This document shows positions 53,837 to 62,450 of a stretch of 64,000 bases of DNA, in pieces. Positions within the stretch are counted from its first letter, which is position 1; the number at the start of each line of letters is the position of its first letter. The translations under genes and the position numbers were made by a program. Under the pieces are notes generated by a model. The model saw only the letters and a program-made list of their open reading frames with translations, did no database searches and was not told the origin of the DNA. Origin of the DNA: Rhodoferax sp. PAMC 29310 (GTDB taxonomy: Bacteria; Pseudomonadota; Gammaproteobacteria; Burkholderiales; Burkholderiaceae_C); assembly GCF_017948265.1 (NCBI RefSeq), contig NZ_CP072852.1, forward strand, positions 2,170,001 through 2,234,000, given 5' to 3'.

Positions 53837-56800
53837 TCATGGGCTGTTTGCCAGAGTCAGTTTTTTCAACATGGCTTCAAACTGAAACTGCCGGGCCAAC
53901 CCGCGCAACTCCTCCACCAAGGCAGCGCACTGGGGTTGCGCTGCGTCAATGTCGTCCAGCCTGTTCAATATGCCCCGGTAATAGCCCAGGGCCACCACTT
54001 CCCGCAGCGCATCGAGTTGGGCCGTGGGCGGCCAAACCCTGGTGGCGGTTGCACTGGACGGTGCCACAAGGGTGGCTGCGGCGGGGGCCTCCAGCCAGGT
54101 CAGTTGAAGCCGGTTGGCCAGCCAGTCAAGCATTTCAGAGTGGCGCACGGGTTTGAGTATGAAGTCATCAGGCGACACGGCGACATCGTTGTCCAAGCCC
54201 TTGTCAAACGCGTTGGCGGAGACGATGGCGATGTGAGGCAACGGCACCGAGCCGTCTTTGGTAAGCCCGCGCAGCCGGCGAATGGTTTCCCAGCCGTCAA
54301 TACCGGGCATGGCTAGGTCCATGAAGATCACATCGGGCTGGTAGCCAGCCGTGAGCAAGTCCAGGCAGTCGTGCCCACTGGCCGCCGTGCGCAGCTCAAA
54401 ACCCAATGGTTGCAGCAGCTTCACCAACAGCTCCCGGTCCGCCTCTTCGTTGTCCACCACCAAAATTTTCCGGCGTGGCCCCACATAGCCGTGGCGCGGC
54501 GGGCTGGTTCGTGGCACAAGGTTCTGTCCGACTCCACCGGGCGCCAAATGCACCTCCGGCAAAAACAGCTTGACCTTGAACACCGATCCCTGGCCCGGCG
54601 TGCTGACCACCTTAATTTCACCGCCCATCAAATCAGTCAGCATCTTGGCCATGGTCAAGCCCAGCCCCGCGCCAGGGACGGCCGAGCCGGGCGTGTTGAC
54701 ACGGGTGAAGGGCTCAAAAATGCGCTCCATCTCGTCAGTGGACAAGCCCGGCCCGGTGTCTTCGATCTCGATGAAAGCCATTTCCCGGGCATAGCGCAGG
54801 CGAAACACGACCCGCCCGGTTTGGGTGAACTTGACGGCATTGCCCAGCAGGTTGATCAGGATCTGGCGCACCCGCTTTTCGTCCGCCCGCACGAGCGTAG
54901 GCAGCGTGCCGTTTCCTTCATAGTGAAAGACCAGCCCCTTGCCGTCGGCTTCCAGCTCGAACATGCTGGCCATTTCCTGCATGAAGCTGCCAAAGTGCAT
55001 GGGCTTGACGTTAAGCGAAAGCTTGCCAGCCTCAATGTGGGCCATGTCCAGCGTACCTTCGATCAACGACAACAAATGCTCGCCACCGCGTTTGATGACG
55101 CTGACCGCCTGTTTGCGGTGCGCGGGAATGGTGGCATCCTCGCCCATGAGTTGGGCATAGCCCAGAATGCTGTTGAGTGGCGTGCGCAACTCGTGGCTGA
55201 TGGCGCTGATGTAACGGCTCTTGGCCTGGTTGGCCAGGTCAGCGGCGTGGCGCGCCTGGTCGGCCACGCGCTTGGCGGTTTGCAAGGCCTGGTCCGTCTG
55301 ACGATGAGATTCAATCTCTAGCATGAGCAAATGGGTTTGGCGGTTGGACTCCTCCTGCGCCACCTGACGGGTTTTGTGCGCCAGCACCACCCACCATGCC
55401 ACCAGGCCGGCAATAACGAGCAGCGCCATGTAGGCTTTCACAAAGCCGGAACGCAGGGCCGCTTGTGGCGCCTGTAGAAAGTCGGAATCGGTTGCCAGCG
55501 CCAACAAGGCGTTGAGTTCTTGCCGGTACAGCAGGCCAAACACGCTGGCCAGCACCGGCGCGATCACCAGCATCAGCAACATGAAGGCGCCCAGCCCCGT
55601 ATCCAAGTAAGGCCAACTTCGCCGGGGCAGCAGCCAGTGCAACAAACCCTGCCACTGACGGGACAGGCTGGCGTGCGGTTTGCACAAGTCACCGCAACGC
55701 GCGTCCAAGGTGCAACACAGGGAGCAGATGGCGCCCTGGTAGGCTGGGCAATGCGCCATGTCCGGCCCTTCGTATTCGCGTTCGCAAATCACACAGCGCT
55801 GCAAGGCATGGCCAGCCGAGCCGCCACAACGGGGCGCGGGTGCGGCCTCACGGGCGATGTAGTACTTGCCTTGTGTGGCCCAGGCGATCAGGGGCGAGGT
55901 CACCAGAGCGGTGCCCAGCGCAATCAGTGCGGAAAACGCCTGCGCCAAGGGGCCAAACACCCCCAGATGCGCGGTGATGGAGAGCACGGAGGCCAGCGCC
56001 ATAGCCCCCACGCCGACCGGGTTGATGTCATACAGGTGGGCGCGCTTGAACTCAATGCCCGGGGGTGACAGGCCAAGCGGTTTGTTGATGACAAGGTCGG
56101 CCACCACCGCCATCATCCAGGCAATGGCGATGTTGGAGTACAGCCCCAGCACGTCACCCAGCGCCTGAAACACGTTCATCTCCATGAGCATGAAGGCAAT
56201 CAGCGTGTTGAATACCACCCACACCACCCGCCCCGGATGGCTGTGGGTGAGGCGCGAGAAAAAGTTGGACCAGGCCAGCGAGCCTGCGTAGGCGTTGGTG
56301 ACATTGATCTTGAGTTGCGACACCACCACAAACAGCGCCGTGGCCGCCACCGCCCAACCGTAATGGGGAAACACATACTCATAGGCGGCCAAATACATCT
56401 GGTTCGGGTCCACTGCCCGATCGGGTGGCACGGCGTGGCTGATGGCCAGAAACGCCAGCAGCGCCCCGCCCAGCATTTTCAGCACCCCCAACAACACCCA
56501 ACCCGGCCCGCCCATCAGCACCCCTCCCCACCAGCGCAATTGGTTCGACTGGGTGCGTGCTGGCATGAAACGCAGGTAATCGGCCTGCTCCCCCATTTGG
56601 GTCATCAAGGCCACCCCCACCGTCAGGGAAGCACCAAAATGAAGCAGACTGAATTCCGACGTGCTGGACTTCTCACCGATGTAGTGCACCACGCCAGAAA
56701 ACGCACCAGGATCGCGCACCAGCACAAAGGCAAACGGCACCACCAGCATCACCAGCCACAGCGGCTGCGTCCAAATCTGCAAGCGGCTGATGGTGGACAC

Positions 56801-57337
56801 GCCATGGGTGACGAGCGGAATCACCACCAAGGCGCAAATCAAATACCCCCAGCGCGGCGGCACACCCAGCGCCAGCTCCAGCGCATAGGCCATCACTGCA
56901 GCCTCCAGCGCGAAGAAGATGAAGGTGAAGGAGGCGTAAATGAGCGAGGTGAGCGTGGAGCCGATGTAGCCAAAGCCCGCGCCCCGAGTGAGTAAATCCA
57001 TATCCACCCCGTAGCGGGCGGCGTAGATGCTGATGGGCAGCCCGGCCAAAAAGATGATCAGCCCTGTGGCCAGAATGGCCCAGAAGGCATTGGCAAACCC
57101 GTATTGCACCAGCAGCGTGGCACCCACGGCTTCCAGAATCAGAAACGAGGCCGCCCCAAACGCCGTGTTGGCCACCCGCCACTCCGACCACTTGCGAAAG
57201 CGCTGCGGCGTGAAGCGCAGCGCGTAGTCCTCCATCGTCTCGCTGCCCACCCAGGCGTTGTAGTCCCGCCGCACCAGGGTGATGCGCTGCACGGGTTCGC
57301 TGTGCGGGGATGAAACAGGAGGAATGGCGGCGGTCAT
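53837..57337 (-). CDS. NCS1-type transporter fused to a Cys-rich domain and hybrid histidine kinase
   Basis: A 1166-residue membrane sensor. Residues about 30-495 form a 12-segment NCS1-like permease (nucleobase/cytosine/allantoin family; SEWRVANTAFGAASFLILEA, 'GADYGF'-type helices, LKINVTNAYAGSLAWSNFFS, KRAHLYDINPVGVG). Residues 504-552 contain nine cysteines in zinc-finger-like pairs (CVIC at 515, CSLCC at 538). Two more membrane segments (about 580-605, 635-655) and a coiled coil lead to HisKA with ISHELRTPLNSILGY (His 715), HATPase (N box around 830, GAGLGL at 889) and a receiver with Asp 1007 in VIFMDLAMPGIDGW and Lys 1062. The tail lacks an obvious HPt His. It should couple substrate binding or transport to phosphorylation. 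Divergent from ureA. Confidence 0.9.
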   Translation of the reverse strand: MTAAIPPVSSPHSEPVQRITLVRRDYNAWVGSETMEDYALRFTPQRFRKWSEWRVANTAFGAASFLILEAVGATLLVQYGFANAFWAILATGLIIFLAGLPISIYAARYGVDMDLLTRGAGFGYIGSTLTSLIYASFTFIFFALEAAVMAYALELALGVPPRWGYLICALVVIPLVTHGVSTISRLQIWTQPLWLVMLVVPFAFVLVRDPGAFSGVVHYIGEKSSTSEFSLLHFGASLTVGVALMTQMGEQADYLRFMPARTQSNQLRWWGGVLMGGPGWVLLGVLKMLGGALLAFLAISHAVPPDRAVDPNQMYLAAYEYVFPHYGWAVAATALFVVVSQLKINVTNAYAGSLAWSNFFSRLTHSHPGRVVWVVFNTLIAFMLMEMNVFQALGDVLGLYSNIAIAWMMAVVADLVINKPLGLSPPGIEFKRAHLYDINPVGVGAMALASVLSITAHLGVFGPLAQAFSALIALGTALVTSPLIAWATQGKYYIAREAAPAPRCGGSAGHALQRCVICEREYEGPDMAHCPAYQGAICSLCCTLDARCGDLCKPHASLSRQWQGLLHWLLPRRSWPYLDTGLGAFMLLMLVIAPVLASVFGLLYRQELNALLALATDSDFLQAPQAALRSGFVKAYMALLVIAGLVAWWVVLAHKTRQVAQEESNRQTHLLMLEIESHRQTDQALQTAKRVADQARHAADLANQAKSRYISAISHELRTPLNSILGYAQLMGEDATIPAHRKQAVSVIKRGGEHLLSLIEGTLDMAHIEAGKLSLNVKPMHFGSFMQEMASMFELEADGKGLVFHYEGNGTLPTLVRADEKRVRQILINLLGNAVKFTQTGRVVFRLRYAREMAFIEIEDTGPGLSTDEMERIFEPFTRVNTPGSAVPGAGLGLTMAKMLTDLMGGEIKVVSTPGQGSVFKVKLFLPEVHLAPGGVGQNLVPRTSPPRHGYVGPRRKILVVDNEEADRELLVKLLQPLGFELRTAASGHDCLDLLTAGYQPDVIFMDLAMPGIDGWETIRRLRGLTKDGSVPLPHIAIVSANAFDKGLDNDVAVSPDDFILKPVRHSEMLDWLANRLQLTWLEAPAAATLVAPSSATATRVWPPTAQLDALREVVALGYYRGILNRLDDIDAAQPQCAALVEELRGLARQFQFEAMLKKLTLANSP

Positions 57338-57366
57338 GACCCAGTCACGGTGCAGTTTTCATGCCA

Positions 57367-57382
57367 CGGCACGGGATTTGCA
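57367..57382 (+). promoter_or_regulatory. Sigma-54-like promoter of the urease operon
   Basis: CGGCAC-GGGAT-TTGCA differs from TGGCAC-N5-TTGCW at one base; GG and GC have the invariant spacing. Transcription would start near 57393, about 70 bp before ureA. Confidence 0.7.
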
Positions 57383-57392
57383 TAACAAGGGT

Positions 57393-57449
57393 ATGGAACT
57401 TACCCCTCGTGCTCGGCCGGCATTTGCGGCCGCACGAGCTAACTATTGA
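57393..57449 (+). other. Near-copy of the ureA start with a downstream hairpin
   Basis: ATGGAACTTACCCCTCGTG (57393-57411) repeats the real ureA beginning (57465-57483) with two mismatches. It opens an 18-codon frame (MELTPRARPAFAAARANY, stop TGA at 57447). Arms CTCGTGC (57406) and GCACGAG (57432) with an inner GGCCG/CGGCC pair can form a strong hairpin. The predicted transcription start coincides with this ATG, so any translation would be leaderless. Confidence 0.6.
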
Positions 57450-57464
57450 GCGAAGCGAAACGAA

Positions 57465-57767
57465 ATGGAACTAACTCCTCGTGAAAAAGACAAGCTGCTC
57501 ATCTTCACCGCCGGATTGTTGGCGGAGCGCCGCAAGGCGCGTGGGCTCAAGCTCAACTACCCGGAGGCCATTGCCTTCATCAGCGCAGCGGTCATGGAAG
57601 GCGCCCGCGACGGCAAAACCGTGGCGCAGTTGATGAGCGAGGGCCGCACCCTGCTCACCCGGGCCGACGTCATGGACGGCATTGCCGAGATGATTCCCGA
57701 CATTCAGGTCGAAGCCACCTTCCCTGACGGCACCAAACTGGTCACCGTGCACCAGCCCATTGTTTAA
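57465..57767 (+). CDS. ureA: Urease gamma subunit
   Basis: A 100-residue structural subunit of urease, which splits urea into ammonia and carbon dioxide. The whole family pattern is present: [20 protein letters not shown], '[20 protein letters not shown]', [15 protein letters not shown]. First gene of the ureABCEFG unit; the ribosome site is poor, with the noncoding near-duplicate of its start just upstream. Confidence 0.96.
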   Translation: MELTPREKDKLLIFTAGLLAERRKARGLKLNYPEAIAFISAAVMEGARDGKTVAQLMSEGRTLLTRADVMDGIAEMIPDIQVEATFPDGTKLVTVHQPIV

Positions 57768-57791
57768 CCGCCCATTGAACGGAGACCTTCC

Positions 57792-57983
57792 ATGCCAGCC
57801 TCTCGCCTGAAAAATATCAAAACAATAGCAGCTTGCGCGCTGTGGACCGGCGCTAACAGCGTATTGGCCCATGACGGCCATGGGCTGACCGGGCCCCATG
57901 GCCACGCCACCGATGCCTGGGGCCTGGTGGCCTTGGGCGCGATGGTGGCACTGGGCATCTGGCTCAGCCGTGGTGGCAAGTAA
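57792..57983 (+). CDS. Small membrane protein between ureA and ureB
   Basis: A 63-residue protein: leader-like N-terminus ending VLAHDGHG, His-rich centre (HDGHGLTGPHGHATDAW) and one membrane segment (GLVALGAMVALGIWLSRGG). The HDGHG after a leader recalls the mature start of HupE/UreJ nickel permeases, but the six-helix body is missing, so it may be a remnant or a small metal-binding peptide. The leader coding DNA overlaps a dispersed repeat. Confidence 0.65.
   Translation: MPASRLKNIKTIAACALWTGANSVLAHDGHGLTGPHGHATDAWGLVALGAMVALGIWLSRGGK
57812..57860 (+). repeat. Dispersed ATAGCT-type repeat in the small urease-operon gene
   Basis: TATCAAAACAATAGCagcTTGCGCgctgtggaccGGCGCTAacagc codes for the leader of the 63-residue protein, another in-frame use of the repeat. 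Confidence 0.5.
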
Positions 57984-58001
57984 ATAAAACGAAGACTCAC
58001 C

Positions 58002-58307
58002 ATGATCCCAGGCGAACTCATCACCGACGGCCCGGACCACGTTCTGAACCCCGGGCGGCGCACCCTGACGCTGGTGGTGCAGAACACGGCCGACCGGCCC
58101 ATTCAGGTCGGCTCGCACTACCACTTTGCAGAAACCAATGGCGCGCTGGGCTTTGACCGCGCCGCCGCAAAAGGCATGCGCCTGAACATCGCCTCTGGCC
58201 TGGCCGTGCGGTTCGAACCGGGCCAGCAACGCACCGTGGAACTGGTGGACTTCGCCGGGGACCGCGTGGTGTTTGGTTTTCGCGGACACATACAAGGAAA
58301 GCTCTGA
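58002..58307 (+). CDS. ureB: Urease beta subunit
   Basis: A 101-residue structural subunit: [20 protein letters not shown], '[20 protein letters not shown]' and [11 protein letters not shown] are diagnostic. Its last base overlaps the ureC ATG (TGATG), so the two are translationally coupled. Confidence 0.96.
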   Translation: MIPGELITDGPDHVLNPGRRTLTLVVQNTADRPIQVGSHYHFAETNGALGFDRAAAKGMRLNIASGLAVRFEPGQQRTVELVDFAGDRVVFGFRGHIQGKL

Positions 58308-60025
58308 TGGCAACGATTGGACGACGCGCCTACGCCGAAATATTTGGCCCCACCGTGGGCGACCGGGTGCGCCTGGCCGACACCGATTTACTGATTGAAG
58401 TCGAAAAAGACTTCACGTTAGGTGCCGGCGGTTACGGCGAAGAAGTGAAGTTTGGCGGCGGCAAGACCATTCGCGACGGCATGGCGCAAAGCCAGCGTAT
58501 ACGCGCTGAAGGCGCCGTGGACTGCGTCATGACCAATGCCCTGATTCTGGACCACTGGGGTATTGTGAAAGCCGACATTGGCCTCAAAGGCGGGCGCATT
58601 GTGGCCATTGGCAAAGCCGGCAACCCCGACACCCAGCCCGGCGTGGACATCATCATCGGGCCCGGCACCGAGGTCATCAGCTGCGAGGGCAACATCGTCA
58701 CCGCCGGGGGCATTGATTGCCATATTCACTTCATTTGCCCGCAGCAGATTGAAGAGGCCCAGGCCAGCGGCATCACCACCATGATGGGCGGTGGCACCGG
58801 CCCCGCCACCGGCACCTTTGCCACCACCTGCACACCAGGGCCCTGGAACATCGCCCGCATGCTGCAGGCAGCCGACGCCTTCCCGATGAACCTGGGCTTC
58901 TTTGGCAAAGGCAATGCCAGCCAACCTGCCGCGCTGCACGAGCAGATCAACGCCGGCGTGATTGGTTTGAAGCTGCACGAAGACTGGGGCAGCACGCCGG
59001 CGGCCATCAGCAACTGCCTGGACGTGGCCGAAGAGACTGACATTCAGGTGGCCCTGCACTCGGACACGCTCAACGAGTCCGGCTTTGTGGAAGACACCGT
59101 TGCGGCCACCAAAGGGCGAGGGTTGTGCGCGTTTCACACCGAAGGCGCGGGCGGCGGCCATGCCCCGGATATCTTGCGCGTGGTGGGCGAGGCCAACTTT
59201 TTGCCCTCCTCCACCAACCCGACCATGCCTTACACGGTGAACACGCTGGATGAGCATGTGGACATGCTCATGGTATGCCACCACCTGAACGCCTCGATTG
59301 CCGAAGACCTGGCCTTTGCCGAGAGCCGCATCCGCAAGGAAACCATTGCGGCCGAAGACATCCTGCATGACCTGGGGGCCATCTCCATGATGAGCAGCGA
59401 CAGCCAGGCCATGGGCCGGGTGGGTGAAGTCATCATTCGCACCTGGCAGACCGCGCACAAAATGAAGCAGCAGCGCGGCACCCTCCCTGAGGACAACGCC
59501 CGCAACGACAACTTCCGCGCCAAGCGCTATGTGGCCAAGTACACCATCAACCCGGCCATTGCCCACGGCATCAGCCATGAGGTGGGCAGCATTGAGGTCG
59601 GCAAGTGGGCCGATCTGGTGGTGTGGAAACCGGCGTTCTTCGGCGTCAAACCGGCGTTGATTTTGAAAGGCGGCTTCATCGCCATGGCCGCCATGGGCGA
59701 CCCCAACGCCAGCATCCCCACGCCGCAGCCGGTGCATTACCGCCCCATGTTTGGCTCTTACGGCAGCGCGCTCACCCGGGGTTCGCTCACCTTTGTCTCG
59801 CAAGCCGGCTTGAACGCAGGCATTCAGGACGAGTTTGGTTTGCACAAGACATTAAGTGCCGTGAAGAACATCCGGGGCGTGCGCAAGCAACACATGGTGC
59901 ACAACCACTACCTGCCCAAGATGGAGATTGACGCCCAGACCTACACCGTGCGCGCCGACGGCCAGCTGCTGACCTGCGAGGCAGCCGTCACCTTGCCCAT
60001 GTCGCAACGCTACTTCTTGTTTTGA
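58307..60025 (+). CDS. ureC: Urease alpha (catalytic) subunit
   Basis: The 572-residue catalytic subunit with the dinickel centre. Nickel His pair in [14 protein letters not shown], the carbamylated Lys in [12 protein letters not shown], further His in [12 protein letters not shown] and [13 protein letters not shown], the flap Cys/His in [12 protein letters not shown], and [12 protein letters not shown] near the metal Asp. All key residues are present, so the enzyme should be active once matured by UreD, E, F and G. Confidence 0.97.
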   Translation: MATIGRRAYAEIFGPTVGDRVRLADTDLLIEVEKDFTLGAGGYGEEVKFGGGKTIRDGMAQSQRIRAEGAVDCVMTNALILDHWGIVKADIGLKGGRIVAIGKAGNPDTQPGVDIIIGPGTEVISCEGNIVTAGGIDCHIHFICPQQIEEAQASGITTMMGGGTGPATGTFATTCTPGPWNIARMLQAADAFPMNLGFFGKGNASQPAALHEQINAGVIGLKLHEDWGSTPAAISNCLDVAEETDIQVALHSDTLNESGFVEDTVAATKGRGLCAFHTEGAGGGHAPDILRVVGEANFLPSSTNPTMPYTVNTLDEHVDMLMVCHHLNASIAEDLAFAESRIRKETIAAEDILHDLGAISMMSSDSQAMGRVGEVIIRTWQTAHKMKQQRGTLPEDNARNDNFRAKRYVAKYTINPAIAHGISHEVGSIEVGKWADLVVWKPAFFGVKPALILKGGFIAMAAMGDPNASIPTPQPVHYRPMFGSYGSALTRGSLTFVSQAGLNAGIQDEFGLHKTLSAVKNIRGVRKQHMVHNHYLPKMEIDAQTYTVRADGQLLTCEAAVTLPMSQRYFLF

Positions 60026-60112
60026 GTGTGATGGAGATCCGGGTTGATGATCTCCCCAAACCGACGTCGGTTGAAAAGCGAAGAAAGCGGCCCGTGTCAT
60101 ATTCACGTTCCG

Positions 60113-60298
60113 CTACGGCATACGTTGCAGATCACTCTGCTCCGCCTCCGAAGCTGTGCATTTACGCAGATGAAACCCATTAGTCAATTCGGTGATGAAT
60201 ACCGTGTCACCCTCCTGGCAATCGAGTGGCTTAAGGAGGTCAGGAGGAAATATGACTCCAAGATCAACCCCGACTTCAATCACTTCGAGTTTTTTCAC
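60113..60298 (-). CDS. AbrB/MazE-like antitoxin ORF, antisense inside the urease operon
   Basis: A 61-residue ORF with a GTG start preceded by GGAGGG at a good distance. The protein (VKKLEVIEVGVDLGVIFPPD, 'LLKPLDCQEGDTVFITELTN') follows the swapped-hairpin AbrB/MazE antitoxin pattern. It ends soon after the DNA-binding part, and no toxin gene follows before ureC, so it is an orphan or decayed remnant. It occupies most of the 355-bp gap between ureC and ureE (60026-60380), a gap that is normally short. Confidence 0.55.
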   Translation of the reverse strand: MKKLEVIEVGVDLGVIFPPDLLKPLDCQEGDTVFITELTNGFHLRKCTASEAEQSDLQRMP

Positions 60299-60380
60299 GG
60301 TACGCCCTCCAAGGCTATCAACACAACAAATGCAATGGTGCATGTAAGCTTTCAATTTTTCAAGCAAAAATCAACGCCAT

Positions 60381-61022
60381 ATGCTGACTGCTAACAAACT
60401 CCTCTCTCAAGGCCAAGGCCTCTCCCCTGTCCTACTCAAACGCGCCGCCACCGTCGAGCTGGACTGGGACGTGCGCCAGAAAAGTCGCTTTGATGCGACG
60501 GATTCGACCGGACGCGCACTGGGCGTCTTTTTGCCACGGGGCACTGCAGTGCGCGGCGGTGATGTGCTGGTGGCCGAGGACGGTTCGCTGGTTCGGGTCA
60601 TTGCCGCCTCCCAAGCCGTGCTCAAAATCACGCACTGTGCCAACCATGGCTCGCCCTTTGATTTGATTCGCGCCGCCTACCACCTGGGCAACCGCCATGT
60701 GCCCATCGAGCTGCAGCCCGACCATCTGAAAATCGAGCCCGACCATGTGCTGGCCGATATGCTCCGAGCCATGCACCTGATCGTGAACGCGGTGGACGAG
60801 CCTTTTGAGCCAGAAAACGGTGCCTATGGTCACCACGCGGCTGGCCACAGCCACAGTCATGGTGGGCACGACCATGAACATGGCCACGCGCATGACACGG
60901 CCACGGTGGTCAAGCTACCCAGCACCGCCAAGTCCAAACTCAGCGCCATTCCCATTGCCACCGCCAGCACGCCCCATGTGCACGGCCCCGGTTGCGGCCA
61001 TGACCACGGACACAGCCACTGA
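60381..61022 (+). CDS. ureE: Urease accessory protein UreE
   Basis: Nickel metallochaperone, 213 residues. N-terminal peptide-binding domain ([20 protein letters not shown], '[20 protein letters not shown]'), metal-binding domain with [11 protein letters not shown] and the DHVLADML helix, and a long His-rich tail ([30 protein letters not shown]) that stores nickel. The 355-bp gap before it may weaken coupling to ureC. Confidence 0.94.
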   Translation: MLTANKLLSQGQGLSPVLLKRAATVELDWDVRQKSRFDATDSTGRALGVFLPRGTAVRGGDVLVAEDGSLVRVIAASQAVLKITHCANHGSPFDLIRAAYHLGNRHVPIELQPDHLKIEPDHVLADMLRAMHLIVNAVDEPFEPENGAYGHHAAGHSHSHGGHDHEHGHAHDTATVVKLPSTAKSKLSAIPIATASTPHVHGPGCGHDHGHSH

Positions 61023-61024
61023 CC

Positions 61025-61738
61025 ATGGTTGACCACGCGGCCGCCCTGGCCAACCCGCACCGCACGGACACCAGCCTGATGCAGCTGATGTGGCTGGCCT
61101 CACCGGCCTTGCCGATTGGTGGGTTTTCATACTCGGAATGCCTTGAAGCGGCCGTAGAAAGTGCGCGGGTAGCTACAGAAAAAGAAGCATCGTTGTGGCT
61201 CATTGACCAGTTGCACTTGAATTTTTCGCGAGGTGACTTGGCGGTGGTCGCGCAGGCGATTCCCGCTTGGCAAGCGAATGACATGACGCGCATGGAAACA
61301 CTCAACCAATGGGTGCTGCAAACCCGAGAAAGCAGCGAATTGCGCGCCCAGGCCGAGCAAATGGGCCGATCCCTGCTGGAGTGGCTGCGCAACCACACCA
61401 CGGCGCGTGGCGAACAGATCGGCGCGCTGGCGTCCCTGCAACCCACCTACCCGCTGGCGTTTTCGCTGGCCGCCAGCGCCTGCGCTGCGCCGCTGCGCGA
61501 CTGCCTGCTGACCTATGCCTTCGGCTGGGCAGAGAACATGGTGCAAGCCGCCATCAAGTCCGTGCCACTGGGGCAAAGTGCGGGTCAACGCATTTTGTCC
61601 GCGCTGACCGCCGAAATTCCCGCCGCCGTGGACCACGCCCTGTCGCTGGCCGACGACGAGCGCCAGGCTTTTTCACCCATGCTGGCGATTCTCAGCGCCC
61701 AGCATGAAGTGCAGTATTCACGTCTTTTCCGGTCCTAG
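61025..61738 (+). CDS. ureF: Urease accessory protein UreF
   Basis: A 237-residue all-helical protein that joins UreD and UreG in the activation complex. Diagnostic segments: [20 protein letters not shown], 'EAAVESARV', [20 protein letters not shown]. It starts 2 bp after the ureE stop. Its own stop codon lies in a dispersed repeat (61727-61780), so the C-terminus may have been trimmed or altered by it. Confidence 0.94.
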   Translation: MVDHAAALANPHRTDTSLMQLMWLASPALPIGGFSYSECLEAAVESARVATEKEASLWLIDQLHLNFSRGDLAVVAQAIPAWQANDMTRMETLNQWVLQTRESSELRAQAEQMGRSLLEWLRNHTTARGEQIGALASLQPTYPLAFSLAASACAAPLRDCLLTYAFGWAENMVQAAIKSVPLGQSAGQRILSALTAEIPAAVDHALSLADDERQAFSPMLAILSAQHEVQYSRLFRS

Positions 61739-61780
61739 CGCCGGTACAGTCTGCGCAAGAAGCTATCAATTTAGAAGCAA
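61727..61780 (-). repeat. Dispersed ATAGCT-type repeat between ureF and ureG
   Basis: Minus-strand reading: TTGATAGCTtctTGCGCAgactgtaccGGCGCTAGGACCGG. The CTAG of the repeat supplies the ureF stop, and the rest fills the gap before ureG. Confidence 0.65.
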
Positions 61781-61787
61781 TATCACC

Positions 61788-62450
61788 ATGACTAACGCCC
61801 TGCACCACATTGCCAACCGCACCAAAAAACTCCCCCCCTTGCGCGTGGGCATTGGCGGCCCCGTTGGCTCCGGAAAAACCACGTTGCTGGAGATGCTGTG
61901 CAAAGCCATGCGCGAACAGTACGACCTGGTCGCCATCACCAACGACATCTACACCAAGGAAGACCAGCGGCTGCTGACAGAAAGCGGTGCCTTGGAAGCG
62001 GATCGCATCATGGGCGTGGAAACCGGTGGCTGCCCGCACACCGCCATTCGGGAAGACTGCTCCATCAACCTGGAAGCCATTGACCGCATGCTGGTGGAGC
62101 ACCCCAACGCCGACATCGTCTTTGTGGAGAGCGGTGGCGACAATCTGGCGGCCACCTTCAGCCCCGAGCTGAGCGACCTGACGATTTACGTGATCGACGT
62201 GGCAGCGGGTGAAAAAATCCCGCGCAAAGGGGGCCCCGGCATCACCAAGAGTGACCTGTTTGTCATCAACAAGACCGACCTGGCGCCGCACGTGGGTGCC
62301 AATTTGGCAGTGATGGAAGCCGACACCATTCGCATGCGCACCACGGCAAAGGGGCTTAAACCCTTTGTCATGACCAATTTGAAAACCAATTCAGGGCTGG
62401 CCGAGGTCATTGCCTTTATTGAGACCAAAGGGATGATCAAAACAAGCTGA
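61788..62450 (+). CDS. ureG: Urease accessory GTPase UreG
   Basis: SIMIBI-class GTPase of 220 residues that delivers nickel to urease. P-loop [15 protein letters not shown], the CPH metal motif in [15 protein letters not shown], switch region [16 protein letters not shown] and guanine motif [11 protein letters not shown]. The ATG at 61788 is chosen; the longer frame covers the repeat. Confidence 0.96.
   Translation: MTNALHHIANRTKKLPPLRVGIGGPVGSGKTTLLEMLCKAMREQYDLVAITNDIYTKEDQRLLTESGALEADRIMGVETGGCPHTAIREDCSINLEAIDRMLVEHPNADIVFVESGGDNLAATFSPELSDLTIYVIDVAAGEKIPRKGGPGITKSDLFVINKTDLAPHVGANLAVMEADTIRMRTTAKGLKPFVMTNLKTNSGLAEVIAFIETKGMIKTS

Noticed and set aside
57393..57449. Classical attenuation leader peptide for urease
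   Set aside because: No run of regulatory codons and no T-tract after the hairpin; the predicted transcript starts at the ATG itself.
58418..59845. 475-codon minus-strand ORF
   Set aside because: It is the antisense shadow of ureC.
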